Shown: positions 24,441-37,261 of the stretch, in pieces | How the letters are laid out: each line of letters opens with the position of its first letter | Position numbering within the stretch: the first letter of the stretch is position 1 | Assembly: GCA_964023205.1 (NCBI GenBank) | Contig: OZ026835.1 | Coordinates: 39,095,083 to 39,159,082 of the forward strand | Source: Lutraria lutraria | Taxonomy: Eukaryota > Mollusca > Bivalvia > Venerida > Mactridae | DNA: 64,000 bases | Direction of reading: 5' to 3' | The notes under the pieces: model-generated | What the model saw: the letters and a program-made list of their open reading frames with translations, nothing else | Told to the model about the DNA's origin: nothing | Database searches by the model: none | Made by a program: the position numbers and the translations under genes

Positions 24441-24960
24441 GTTTGAATACAGTCCAGAAAATGTGTTGGGATCGCACAGAACGCCGAGCGACGGCGCACA
24501 CTTTGAGCATGTACAAAACAAACACCTTCATTCGGTGTTCTGATTAGAGCGCAATGAAGCCGATGTAAGGTCGCCATAGCAGTAAGTCTCCTACAACGAC
24601 ACAGGAGCTCCGCGGGTGCGCACAAAGGTTGTCGATGACGTTTGCACGGATATTGCAAGGCGTTCTCTGTGATGTCACTGCGTTTCAAACACGCGTATAC
24701 GAACGCCGTCAGCGGGGCATAACCGCCGTGATTGCCCAGTGCATGCAGTGGAAGTGCCGCGAGAACGCAGACTATCACCAACAAGAACTCCGTAAAAACG
24801 CGATAGAACGTTTTGTGAGCTCCGTATCAACGCACTGATCGCTGTCAGGACGCCGTGATTTCTCTAATTTCACGAAAAATATAAGATTTTTCTTGCGACC
24901 TCACTGCACTCTTGATAATTAAACAACACCGTGCCAACGCACTGGTATAGTCCGACAACG
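24441..24960. other. GC-rich island with repeated ACGC/GCGT motifs
   Basis: This follows a SINE and stands out from the AT-rich surroundings. AACGCC, ACGCCGT and AACGCACTG-type motifs recur in both orientations, as in the outer parts of the Harbinger element at 58.6 kb though with a different motif. A 154-codon minus-strand frame (24320-24784) starts like a signal peptide but then becomes a low-complexity Arg/Cys/His run that continues through the SINE, so I take it as chance. A decayed non-autonomous transposon is the likeliest explanation; no paired ends were found. Confidence 0.4.
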
Positions 24961-25077
24961 ACCTGTGAATGATCAAAGATCAGCTAAGTCCATTTTGTAG
25001 GGTGAGTGGCTTTTCAGAACGTTTCGTAGGTTTCCGTAATATATAAATATCAGTTATTTAACCGTCATAGCTGAGAC

Positions 25078-25165
25078 TAAGTGCGTAGCGCGATCGGTAA
25101 AGGCGCCAACCATTTTACTTTTGAAGCCTGGTAGTCAAGATGCTATGGGTTCGAAACACATGTGA
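25078..25165 (+). repeat. tRNA-like SINE head
   Basis: Box A TAGCGCGATCGGTAA (25086-25100) and box B GGGTTCGAAACAC (25146-25158) at near-tRNA spacing. The ORF beginning at 25162 follows directly and has no recognised domain. Confidence 0.55.
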
Positions 25166-25579
25166 ACGTTTTTCCTTTCCATTTTTATTTGATATTTGGC
25201 ATTTTATTATTGCAAAATTTTATTTCAATATTTGGAATGAATTTCATATGTATTTCAGGTAATTTCATTTCAGGTAATTTCATAAAATTTCAATTACTGC
25301 GTTCATTAGCAGTATCTGTACTGCCACTGTCAGAATCTAATATTTTGCTTCATTATATTAAGTTATATAACATGACATCCTCTACATACTTAGGAACATT
25401 ATTTGAACAGAATTTGATTTTGATTGCATATGATATATATACCTTTCAAAACATAAATGCACCGAAATCACGAGCAATGCATTACTTGAAAAAAATAGTG
25501 GCAAGATTAAGGACACGAAAAACACAATTCAATTTAATAATGTTACTAGTGCGGCGCACTGATTTCAGGACCACGTAGC

Positions 25580-28170
25580 TAGCTAGGCCTCTTACAGTGG
25601 TCTACAAATGTAAGAGGCCAACAGTGGCCTACAAATGCAAGGTCGTGTTTAGTAATGTACTTGGTCATTGTATTACTTATCCCTATTTTAAAGAATGGAA
25701 GAGTCCATGACCTTCCGTCACGACTCACTGCTCGATTTCTATCTATAACGCGGCATAGTGTGATAGGGCCGTTATAGATAGTTTGTTTACCGTCTACTGA
25801 AAGTATCACGTGACAGTAACTTTCATACTGTAATAAAAATCAACGCACATTTCCATTCTATTATTCCTGAATGACGCAAAACGTCACATAAATTTTAGAT
25901 ACCATGTGTTTGTCAATTATGATATAATTTTTAAACAGCTTGATGAGTACCTTATTATATCACTCACGCAATTTATTGTTAATTATTTCTGTATTGGCGA
26001 CGTAGACATACATAATTTCAAAATGTCTCTGTTCTAAATACCAATTACTCTCACATTCGTGGAGTTTGATTACACGTGCAGTAATGAGAAACCTAAATAT
26101 AGAAGATGTTTGACAAATAAATGTTTAATCGGAGACACGCATGTTGAGTGAAAACCAAAATAGACACATTTTCACCTTAGTTTGAGAATTTGTCTTCCAA
26201 TACGCACAAGCTATGATATTTATACCGTGGGCTCAGTAAAAAACGGAAACTATATCAGCGTCAAAGACCCGTATTCTTGTTCTATCTCGTGGAAATTGAC
26301 GTTAATTCTTGCACCTAAATTCACAAAGGAATACGCACACTAAAATTGCTTTCCGTTAAACGAACGTTTTTCACAGTAGTCAGGAGCTTGTTAAAGCATT
26401 GTAAGTTGCCGACTGAAATATACAGACTAATGATTGAAAATTGAATTTAATATCGAAAATATATTGGTCACTCATTGCAATACCGCTTAACGATGTTTTA
26501 GTTGAATGTTTCACGTGCCACCAGTATTACAAGGTTCACGTTCCACAGTTTTACATGTTTCAGGTGCTCCACAATGTTACAAGTTTCACGTGCATCGCAG
26601 TGTTACATGCTTAACATGTCCTCATTGTTATATTATTTTAATTATATGCGTGTAGGTCTTAACAGCTTTGTATGTTCTTTATTTTATAAAATCAGTTGAT
26701 GATAATGACTTCATTGTTTGCTGCGAGATCATACTTCGATAATAAAATCGAATAAACAGATCAAGAACCAATTGTGACAGTGGTAGCTAGCTGATAATGT
26801 AACTTCTGGTTTACGGATTAACCGACTTTCTGACAGACGATACAAACACCTGTATAGTTCCGTTTGTTTGCAGACAAGTGACAGCTTTGATTCATATCTT
26901 ACCTAGAAACTTTGTATGTTATAGTTTAAGTGGTTTGTACAACAGCTGTTTGCAACCACATGATCGACCATTTATATGACAAAAAAAGAACTGTTAACTA
27001 TAATTATGACATTCGGACAAACCAATTTTACTGGAAAACCAATGCCATAATATCGCATGATTCGAATGTATATATTATTTGCCAATGTGTACACACAGGT
27101 CATATACTACCAACATCGCGCTTTGACTTCTGTCATAATCTACCTTCCAACTAGCGATGCCAATAGAGTGCCGAGTCTTTATCTAGTCATCCTTGTTACT
27201 GTATAATGTTCAGCGTGACAATCAAAGCTACACAAACTACAAAACGAAGGTTACCCTCCTTAGCAGCACATGCGAGACAGGCTGGAATAAGTATTTCAAT
27301 ACCATCTTTCCTGTACTCAATAATTATGTCCATGTGTTAAAGGTTTGTCACAGCTTAATCTTTGATCTACCGCATTGCAACCGAGAAACGAAAGTAAAGT
27401 ATGATTATGACACCATGCTATTCAACTATAAGTGAACTGTTTTTTTAGCTGTATGATGCGACAAACAACGGGAATATTGGTCTGTGTAAGTGATTAGCAT
27501 TGAACATGCAAGCTGCATTCACGCTGATATTGGTTATGTTCAGTGAATATGACTTCCTAGATACCATACTAGATCACGTTCGCCTATTGTTTTAAGGCCA
27601 TACCTTACTATTCGTGATACAAAAGCATCATTTTAAACACAAATTTATATACAATTATATGCGCATCACAGAGTATTGGCGCAATTTGTATTAATGCTCA
27701 ACATTTGAATGACAGAAAATGACATTTACAAGGAAATTACGACATAAAGCTTTGTCATTTCTCACATGACGAACATCCTCATGCTAACAGATCATAACAA
27801 GATCCAATGTCTGGGCAAAATATGCCAATTTTCCGACTATGATTTATTTACGGTAGGTTATAAATTAATTTTATTAGAATTTCCTCAATTCGTAGGACAA
27901 ATTCATTGTGTTGGATAGTTTCTTCCAATATCACAATAGTTCCATTACGATATGTGTGATGCTCTGGCAGAAACCGTCAAACTTCTAAGTACTTAGGTAT
28001 TTCAATTTCTAGACAAATATCGACACTTATACTGATAAGATTGTCATTATGGTGTACATTATAAGTATTCAAGTAGTCTCACTTCTTAACAAATATCTGC
28101 AAGTATACTGGTTATATTGAATAATTTTAGAATAATATAAAAATACTCAAGTTTGCGTTGTTTTTTCTTC
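25580..28170. other. No gene seen
   Basis: Only short frames of 65-80 codons without domains or supporting signals. A run of GTTACA/TTCACGTG-like words at 26510-26610 (TTTCACGTGCC, GTTTCACGTGCATC) is a small imperfect tandem repeat. Confidence 0.5.
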
Positions 28171-28173
28171 GTA

Positions 28174-28350
28174 CAGTTAACCCTTTTTAACGATCATCTA
28201 CGAATAATGGCTAGCCTGTGAATAAATGCTATTCGTTTTAAAATCGTAATTAATTATTTAGAACAAAATGACCTCCAAATAAAGGCCATCTATCAATAAA
28301 GGCCACATGTTGCCTTTCACTAAGGTGACCTTTGTTCCAAGGTTTGACTG
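28174..28350 (-). mobile_element. MITE family B, 177 bp copy with TA flanks
   Basis: The left end is CAGTTAACCCTTTTTAACGA, the right end CCAAGGTTTGACTG, with TA at 28172-28173 and 28351-28352. The body holds AAATAAAGGCCATCTATC and AATAAAGGCCACATG blocks. Confidence 0.8.
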
Positions 28351-29027
28351 TATTAAGAATATCTGCAGTACTGTTTGAGAAGCGAACGTTTAAATCTGAT
28401 TTAGGGAATTCCGGTTAATGCTGCTGTTATACCCATTGGCATTATCGCTGCCAAAGGTTTTCCCGCTAGTTAAAACTATTTTTTGATTTGATTTCCTTTA
28501 AAGCGAGCATGGAAACATTTATGGGAATTTTATTTTTATTTCTTCAGCGCAAAAGCGAGGATAAAATTATTCAAGCTGCAACTGAATCCGTCTAAATTCC
28601 TAATTTGACAACGAGCAATGCAAAATTCATAAGAAATTCACAATGTTAAAGAGATGCATGTACTCCACAAAACAGTTGCAGTAACCTACACCGTATTTGT
28701 CTCACACATGTAAGATATAAATACAATCATAATAAATATACATTTATTGAGAAAATATACAGACACATATTGTTAAAGCAACCGCTATCGAGTCTCTTTC
28801 AAGTCTACATACATATTTATTAAACATTGAAAAAGATGAGTATAAGTGAACATCTTGCTGGAATTAATCGTAATATGGCCGAATTTCAAATAATCATCAT
28901 TTAAACATTCATTCGTGTGGATAAAAAAAGGTAACATTTCACGTATCACTAATCATGGGGTCTCAGTTCTAAATGTTCCACCAACCTGTTTGCTGAATGC
29001 TGAAGTGTTATTTTTTTGGTAGGGTAC

Positions 29028-29590
29028 TTGAAGTGTATAAATCTATATCTGACAATAACTGCGAAATAAATTTCAAAAGGTGTAAAATCACATTGTTTCC
29101 ATATTAAACCTTATGGTGTTTTCTTAAAAGAGTTTTAACAAAAATGCTTGCTTTCATAAAAATGTAAACAACTATATAATATTATTTAACTTGAAAGAGA
29201 ACAATATTATGCCCGATGTTTGATTTTGTTGAAGTTATTTCCCGTCCATTTCTATACATAGTTGTTCATAAATAATTGCAGGTCGCTTGCAATAGTCAAC
29301 ATATAAATAAGTACTTGGGTATGTTTCCTATCACATACAAACATTTTTTTCTGCAAATAAAAGGACTGTCAGACATAGCTTTACACACTTAACATTTACT
29401 TATTTATAATAACAAAACTATTTTTCGAAGTAAATGAACATAATACATGTACTGCCATGGAAAATGCCAACGTAAGTCATCATTAAAATAGTTTATAGAC
29501 AACAATGAATCGAAACAAACGTTCTGTTATCATCTTTTTCGACGATAATACATTTTTTTGTTTAGAATTAACAGTAATAAATCGAGACAA
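29028..29590. repeat. GPCR downstream flank, similar to 55490-56130
   Basis: This lies downstream of the minus-strand receptor gene and may include its 3' UTR. Several blocks recur in the same order and orientation at 55.49-56.13 kb: a GTGTATAAA block, a block around GTAAAATCACATTGTTT, GTTTTAACAAAAA, a block with ATGTTTGATTT, CAAATAAAAG(G/A)ACTGT followed by ATAGCTT, and AAACAAAC followed by a T-rich run. The match is diverged and gapped. It is either an old segmental duplication or two copies of one unknown repeat. Confidence 0.5.
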
Positions 29591-29834
29591 GAAAAAAAGG
29601 TTATACCGAAATAACCGTAAGCCTTACACAGATAATTTTCTGATAAATATCTACATAGCGAGCATATGTTTTCTTCTTCATATAAAAAATGTCTTGATTA
29701 AATAAAGCAAGAAGCATAATGAACATACTAACAGTATATTTGATAAGAAAAATGATAGAAATGTGTCTTTATAGTTAATGAAACAATACTATCGAGCTAT
29801 ATTCATTTTCAAAAGATTAACATTGTATCGATTC

Positions 29835-30935
29835 TTATACAGTTCCCTCTGTAGACTTCACAAATACCTCATCGCCGTCTTTCAACACATGTCTTGTTTG
29901 GAGCTCATTGGAGTCAGAACGTCTCCATAACCTACGTACAACACAAAATAACAATCCAAGTTCTTTCGCGAAGGTAAAAGATGCTAATATGTAGACGAAC
30001 ACTTTAACTGCACTGTTTAAAACAACAAAGAAATGAAACAAACCCATCATAAGTATAATTGTGTCTGACGGAGGTGCACCAATAAACTGATGAGTGAAGT
30101 CTCTCAGTCGTAAAGCACTGCTTGGTAAGCACAAAATTAATGTGCAGCAAGATAATACAATAAGCAATGGTGTAGTTTTGAATTCCTTATCCTCATTTGT
30201 CGGGCCCCGGCGACGACGTAAATACCGGTCACTGGTCATGGAGCGTTTATGGTATTCCCATGTACGCCATGCAATCGGTATTGTCAGCAGAAACATAATA
30301 AGATACGGCAGCACAAAATTAAAGATCGTGTCAAGTTTTGATAGAAACGCCCAGGTTTCTACAACAGCTAGGTTATCAATGAAGAGATGGCATGTCGGAG
30401 GATCACCAAACACGCCTACAAACCATGTTACATACAGGTAACACACGATACCAAGAATGGCTATACAAATGATTACACACTTCGCTCTGAACACTGTACA
30501 CATTTCCGATTTTTTGCGTGGCCATATTACACCAATATACTTCTCCACAATAACGGCAGTAAGATACCATCTTGACAGGAAGGAAAAAGCATGCTCACTA
30601 AACGTTATGATCTGACATGGTCCGACAAGTTGATGAAAGCGTATTTTGTGAAATTGTTCCAATTTGACAAACATGACAGCCAGCAGGTATCCACTATCTG
30701 CGACGGCAGCAGCTGCTAGGTAGCGTGACGTGGATGGCTTTTTAAGTTTTGTTCTAGTGAATATAATGTAAATCAAAATATTACCTAGGATCCCAATAAC
30801 GCAGGTAATCACATATGCGTATTTCTTAAACTCCAGTAAAACATCATTCGGCATTGGAGGTCTTGGAGGCATTGTTGGATAGTTCGCAGCATTTGTGGAA
30901 TTAAAATCCGATGCATTGAATACTTGATACTCCAT
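29835..30935 (-). CDS. Rhodopsin-class (class A) GPCR, peptide-receptor-like orphan
   Basis: A 366-residue uninterrupted frame encodes a seven-helix plasma-membrane receptor. Seen: a hydrophilic N-tail with N-glycosylation sequons at N7 and N12 and a proline-rich stretch (20-29); TM1 about 37-60 with the GN pair at 51-52; TM2 72-93 with LAAAAVAD, D80 being the conserved helix-2 Asp; Cys107 before TM3 and Cys182 in the second outer loop, a likely disulfide; TM3 ends in EKY (131-133) where DRY is usual; TM4 152-174; TM5 202-222 with P210; a basic third inner loop (RYLRRRRG); TM6 254-275 with CLP in place of CWxP; TM7 292-317 with NSAVKVFVY where NSxxNPxxY is usual. Length is normal for the class. 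The start has a good context (A at -3, G at +4). The coding region has no intron. By general look it resembles the FMRFamide/TRH-receptor-like expansions of lophotrochozoans; ligand and G protein are unknown. Certain as a GPCR, unsure of subfamily. Confidence 0.93.
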   Translation of the reverse strand: MEYQVFNASDFNSTNAANYPTMPPRPPMPNDVLLEFKKYAYVITCVIGILGNILIYIIFTRTKLKKPSTSRYLAAAAVADSGYLLAVMFVKLEQFHKIRFHQLVGPCQIITFSEHAFSFLSRWYLTAVIVEKYIGVIWPRKKSEMCTVFRAKCVIICIAILGIVCYLYVTWFVGVFGDPPTCHLFIDNLAVVETWAFLSKLDTIFNFVLPYLIMFLLTIPIAWRTWEYHKRSMTSDRYLRRRRGPTNEDKEFKTTPLLIVLSCCTLILCLPSSALRLRDFTHQFIGAPPSDTIILMMGLFHFFVVLNSAVKVFVYILASFTFAKELGLLFCVVRRLWRRSDSNELQTRHVLKDGDEVFVKSTEGTV

Positions 30936-30955
30936 TGTATACTATGTTTGGTCTC

Positions 30956-30975
30956 CTAGGTAAGAAAAGACCTAG
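30956..30975 (-). promoter_or_regulatory. Possible 3' splice site in the 5' UTR of the GPCR gene
   Basis: On the minus strand, a pyrimidine-rich run (TCTTTTCTTACCTAG) ends in AG about 20 bases before the receptor ATG. This would suit an intron in the 5' UTR placed just before a single coding exon, a common layout for intronless-CDS GPCRs. The upstream exon and promoter cannot be found by eye. Confidence 0.3.
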
Positions 30976-30979
30976 TTAT

Positions 30980-33900
30980 AGAAAATCGCAACGAACACTC
31001 GTTCTCCTGTTCTCTTCAGATGTTGCCTTATTGTCAGCTAGTTCTTAAAAAAAGTGTTTCTATTGTATTCTTTCCATCTATGTATTCATAAATGGCACAA
31101 AATTCCAATAATTCTTTTATAATTACAAATTATACCAACTGCCGCAACGGGAGCAATCGAATTGTCGCCAATAATGTGTTCGCTCCACGGGAAAACAGCG
31201 AAACAAGCACTTCAAACCACAGTTAAGTCTCAGTAAATACAATGCAGTGCATTAATTGAATTACAGCGAGCACAGGATTGGCACATTGTGTATATTTGTT
31301 TTCTTTGATTGTTCAATAAGTTTCTATATTTGTTAACTAGGTTAGTATGTCCTTTTCCAAATATCAGAATCGTAATTCCAAAGACTTTAATGAAATTTCA
31401 TCTGCTTCTTATTCCTCGTTTGTCAAATTTAGTTAATGTTTTCAGGCTAGCCATTTGAACACAATTAATTAATAACATAACTGTTTATTTTTTATTTTAG
31501 ACACACTGAATAATCTGGTAGATAACAAATAGTGTCCGTAAGCATTTGAACACGTTCAACGAACACCTGGGAACTATTCACGGTTATAAGCCTCTTTCGC
31601 CGAGTAAGTTTTTTTCGTTTAATTCTTATGCAGTTTGAATATTCTTATCAGCTTTTCAGTCGCATGTATGTATTCTGGTGAACAGTTCCGAATATTTCCG
31701 TCTATATCACTTGTACATCATACAGGTACATCCAAAGCGCTGTTGGCACGCGGTATAATAACGCTTACTTTGAAAATCTCATTCCTGATTTATCACAAAT
31801 ACATCATTCCTCTCAGATAATATTTCACTGATTGGAGCTTGAAAACAAAACAAATCCGAACACTGTGCCAAATTTAATTGACTCCCAATCTCTGGGTGGA
31901 AAATGTCGGATAATTTATCAGACTATTCTCATCCCTGCTTGTGTTTTTTTTCGAAATTAAATCACTAAACTTTGGACATAGGTGGTGATACAATGCCAAC
32001 AAATATAATTAAACTAAGTAGTTCAGCACCTCATAGAATTTTTGAAAGAAGATCCCTTATGTCTGGAATCGATTAATATCTTCAGGTGTCAATTAATTGT
32101 CTTTATTTCCAATACTCTTTGTTGTCTACGTCATTAATTACTTTCTACCTTCGCGTACACTGAAAGTAATGGTGACCATATGCTGGTGTTTAATAAGTCG
32201 ATCGCATCGTGGGTATCTCACCGTTCTTTGAATTAATTCTATTCTTTTTCAAACTGCATTCTATTCATTATTAACGGTCTCCAGTTTTCAGACTTTGACT
32301 CTCTTCATTTTTTAATGGTGAATTGAAATTTATGAGTGGAGTTTCGTTAGATCCTTTACGTTTTTTTCCCGTTTTTTTCCGAAGTCCTCTCTTGATCACA
32401 ACTTCTGAAATCTCGATCTGTCACGAGATATTAAAAACCAATTAGAGGCCGTCACTTTTACTGCTTGCTTTCCGTCACGTAGTTCTTTGATAACAACAGT
32501 CTGAAAATGAGATAATTTGAAATCCTGCGATGAAATCAATTAAGTAACATTCAATTCCTTTTAAATTCATGTTGAGAAGATGACAATGACTTTAAATAAA
32601 AGGCTATCTAATTTGCAATTTAATTAGATGTTGTTTCAAAAGCAACACGTATTTACGACATCTCTGATGCGATACAACTGTGTTATACAATCAAACAATC
32701 ATATCACTGACACATTGCTAGTCTGCGATATCGGCAGAGAGATTAAACTGCGGCATTGAAAATCGGTTTTCTGTTCTTCAACATAATTCGACTATCTGTT
32801 TAAAGAACATAAAAGAGATTTAAAAGTAAATGATAAATCCCACTTTATTGAAGTCTGATTTAAGTAAATATAAAAAAGTATATAAAAAGTCTACTAATAG
32901 TCTTAGTAAGGTCATAAATGTAAAATGATTATTTTTGCTGTTGATTATGTATATATTGTTAGTTTATGTACGTGGCCGGTTTTGTATTGAACAATACTTT
33001 GAAATGATAATTATGTAAATTTTATATCTACGTGGGTAGTTTGGTAGTAAGACACTAACATGATAAACAAATTTAAACGTTCGCAACTGAAGCTAAAGCC
33101 AGAATCAAGGAAAATACAGAACAAACCTCCTGGAATTTGAAACGATGATAAAATCATAACTAAATAACTAAAACGTACAAAATCTACGTTCCTTACAATG
33201 CCATTAATCAAGCAAGTTAATGACGTTAAATGCTGAAATACAAAGAAGGAATGTACGTATTAAGATTAACGTTCAATTTTGGTCCACGTGTACTTCACTA
33301 AATTGCGCTGTTTTGATGCTATATGTTGTATAAAAATACCAAAATCACAAAACTTGCGTTGAATAATCTATTTTCTTTTTTTTTCAATTAATTGCATCCT
33401 TTTCAAGGTATTATAGGTCTATACTCACTGACTGATCATAAATATATCAATTATACTGCTGCATGAAACCTAGAAGACTTGTTCGCTTTTTGCATCACGG
33501 GAGACAATTAAGAAAGCATTTATAATGATAGCTAGTTTATTGGAAACCTGGTTGATAGATGAGTCTTTGCCCTCCAAAGTTCATTTAATCAAATTCTTAA
33601 TGTGTTGCTCACGAACCATTGACGTTTGTATGATAGATTCCGTTTCTGCTGTAACAATATGGCACTATACTAGCCAGAACAGATAGCATTCAACCTTCGG
33701 AAAACATAAACACGCATATCTTAGATAAGATTGTCATTGTTGGATCTTTTTGTTCCCGAAATTTGGGAAAATAAAGATATGAAGCCAGTATATTTTAATA
33801 ACCGTTTTATCAAAGTATTTTACTACTGTAACAAACATGTGGTAAATAAATAATTGTTGGTATAACTGTCTAACATCAGGAATGTATCCCATATAATGTC

Positions 33901-36660
33901 GAATACTGTTTATCCCTTGTGGTATTTTATACCATTATTTAAAATTAATGCAAATCGTTTCTTATTGAATACCATTTACTATGTCTGGCCCGCTTTACTT
34001 CAAACGATTCGCGATGAATACACACGTAAAAGGATAAGTCGTAGGCTTTTAGTACTATTTTATGTATACTATTACATAATTATTTAAATGGATTGTACTA
34101 ATACGAAAGAATAAAATGACAAGCCAAATATGTTAGGAAAGAAAATCCTGTATCAATTAGGGGCTGATGTATGCTGTAACACTTTCGTTACGACCTGATT
34201 TTAATATTAAGCGTATTAATGTATCTTGTCTTATGCTGAAATACCTAAATGTCAATTCAAATGAATGCAGATAAGTATTTTTACTATGGTGAATAAGGCA
34301 TCACTATGTTTATAATCTGACGAAATGAATTAGGTTATTGTTCAGTGATAATATTGCAATTGCCGGAACTACTGAAATCACCCAAGACAGACTCGAAGTC
34401 AGTATTGATCTGCTGGGACCATTGCGTCTATATGTTTTTGAGTATAGTTAATCCCGAATATGTACCGCTCAGTTAACATACAGAAGTCATACAAGTAAAT
34501 TAACATAAAGATAAATGTTTTAAGAAAAATGACATACCGATGGTATTTGTACTTATTAATGTAAGCATGCAGAATTAGTACATAAAAACATATCAGTTAT
34601 CAACATCTGTCGTATATTTTGACTATATTCAGTATATTTATATTATATAATTCTGCATATTAATAAAACCTTTACTTTTGACTACGAATACCAATTCCAC
34701 TTGGATTAATTAATATCAGATCCATATGCTGTCAGAGTATTTAACAATAATTTATAAAAGATTCTGTTTCATAGGTATCATCACGAAGTTATTTTTTCAA
34801 CACGTCTTCGACATTGCTTAACTGGGCACTTATGAAGGCATGTACAAGCACACTGTATTGGTCAGATTTAAGCTGATAATTTTGGTATAAATGGCATTAC
34901 TTTATTCTTTGTAAGACCCATTTTTGAAAACCTGTATTGAGTGGACAGATTGATTCTAAACGTCTGAACGAACTTACAACACAAACTGTCTTCACTGAAG
35001 CAACCATGTTGTAGCAATTACCTAAACCTCATAGGGGGATATAGAGTTGAGCAAGGTGACTTTGTTGATTAACTGCAACAAAATGTCTTGATATAATTAT
35101 ACATAACGACAATAATAATTGGTACATAAGTTTGATGATATCATGAACAACCTGATTTATATTCAGATAATTCTCTACTAGACGGAAGTAGAAGGCCAGT
35201 AATGAACGTATAACGTAGTTAGCTAAATACAACTAGGCACAATAGGTATTGGATGTTCGGCGATATTAGCACGTATAATTGGACACCGTCTGAGAACTAA
35301 GTGACGATAGCTATACAGTTAACAACCACGCTTTTAAGAATATACCTGATTACATAATACTTGTATTGGCAATTCATGCAGACGAAGTGATGTTCAGGCA
35401 ACATTTCGTGCAGAATTCTGACTTATCAACATATTATAATACTTGATTTAAGATGTGCTGTTATTATGGAACATAGTAATTATAGTAATGATATCGCCGG
35501 GTTTATTGAGAAATGAGAGATGCCTGTCGTCTGTACCTATAAACAAGCTTGACCAAGATGACATGACATACCTTATTTGGGAGTGTAAGCCATTTTAGTA
35601 TTAAACTGAAATGTGGTCTCAAATCAATCATGTTTATATAACATTGTCTTGAAACTCGATAGATAAGATACGTGACTATCACTGTAAAATTAATGACAGT
35701 CTGTTTATTGAAACAGTAATTAAAGGGAGTTCGGGGATACTTTGATCATTAAGTTAAGTATAACAATCTCTCATAATTATAGTCTTAATGTCTAGACAAC
35801 GTTAAGGTTTAATCACAATAAACAATCTTTATTCAACATTCACATATCAACCAGTACAAAAGTCAAGTTACTCGCATGGATCATTTATTCAAAATACTTT
35901 GAAATTAGAATTATATATTTTTTCTCCATTAGTGCGCATGAGCAAGATAGTGGCAATTGACTATGCATATTAATAATTGCGCAGGTAAAATAATTCAATG
36001 ATATAGGATTGAAACCCATACAGTGCTATACAGATTGGAACAACACATAACAAAAAAAAATGAATAATTTACCTATCATTGTCTCTTTGGTACCGTTGTA
36101 TGCACGATTTTCACCTAAATTGTTTTATTTGTACATTGTCCCATATAATTACATGTAGTAGGCAGGCAGAGAAATATTTAATATTTCTTTCTTTAGTCTT
36201 GAAAATTAGTGGAAAGGCAAAACAGCAAGAAGGTAGTGTAAGTTCCTCGAACCATATAAAAAGTCCAGGGTCACAGGCCAAAACAATATGTTAGGTAAGA
36301 AACAAATTGTTTATGTCTTGGGATATACAAGATCAATGAAACAAGTTTCAATAATTTCTGGCATTTTCTGGCCTTCAACAGGACACGCTACTGCACGGGA
36401 AAAAAACTTAATGGGATTGTCATAAAATACGTTATTGATCGGTGAAATACATCATTTCATATCGAGACAATGGAATATGAGTGATTATGTTGCCATAGGT
36501 TATCCACATATCCTAGGAATGTATTGTGGTGGCCGAACTTAATCATTCACCAAATACTGTAACAATACTGCTGGTTACTTCTCGGGGATTATTATATAAT
36601 CAGGCAGCTGAATTGTTTATTCAAAAGCAACATTATAACAATGCTGTATAATTGATCATC
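30980..36660. other. No gene seen upstream of the GPCR
   Basis: This includes the presumed promoter and any 5' UTR exon of the receptor. No convincing exon, repeat or RNA gene was identified. AT-rich with short frames up to 71 codons. Confidence 0.5.
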
Positions 36661-36669
36661 GAATTGTTC

Positions 36670-36790
36670 ATCATATTTTCTAAAAGTTCTATGTCGGTAC
36701 CTTCCGGAAGACTGTGTTTGGCCATCCATTGTTTGTAATGGACCTATGTGCTGAGTGGATTTTTGGTTGGGGAAGGTAGTATTTAGGTAC
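36670..36790 (+). repeat. Possible repeat F, copy 1
   Basis: CCTTCCGGAAGACTGTG, then TTGTTTGTAATGG and CTATGTGCTGAGTGGAT resemble 45848-45950 in order. A minus-strand ORF crosses it without recognisable domain. Weak. Confidence 0.3.
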
Positions 36791-36849
36791 AATGTTTTGT
36801 ATGTGTTTTCTAGTGAAATCTTTTTTTCAGCCGTATTCTTCACATTTTT

Positions 36850-37150
36850 GGAAACGGAACAATAAAAAAGTACTTCGTTTTTCTACATCCACAATGAAAT
36901 TGTTAAACAAGTACGTGTTCCATATTGCAGTGTAAGTCTATGTACGTTCATTTCCCATGAGTACTTTCAGTATTTTTATTTTCTAAAGATACCCTTTGTA
37001 CTTTGGTGTTAGAAGCTTTAGGCTCGGCGCCAAACATTGATACGATGGGGTAACCAGAAACCAGAACATTGTTTTGTGTCCAGCAATATCTACTATGTTC
37101 TGGATATCCGATTACGACCATTTATCATGATCCAAATTGAAACAATTGGT
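36850..37150 (-). repeat. Dispersed repeat E, copy 4 (inverted)
   Basis: It matches 23758-24100 in reverse: TTCTACATCCACAATG, CCATATTGCAGTGTAAGTCT, CTTTAGGCTCGGCGCCAAAC, GGGTAACCAGAAACCAGAAC, TTTATCATGATCCAAATTG. The frame at 37037-37240 lies in it. Confidence 0.65.
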
Positions 37151-37261
37151 AGTACTCAAAGAGATTGGTATTCCGATATAATGATATATCTTCATCTATT
37201 TCAGCAATGTTTTTTAAGTCAGTGTCAAATCGATTTGTAGCACCTTAGTATGTAATTCAGA

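Noticed and set aside
24320..24784. 154-residue secreted protein on the minus strand
   Set aside because: The start resembles a signal peptide, but the frame runs through a SINE head and a motif-rich GC island, so it is most likely chance.
25162..25578. 138-codon ORF with hydrophobic start
   Set aside because: It begins right after a SINE head, is made partly of short direct repeats (CAGGTAATTTCATTT), and has no recognisable domain.
30094..30441. 115-codon ORF opposite the receptor
   Set aside because: It is an antisense shadow of the GPCR coding region.
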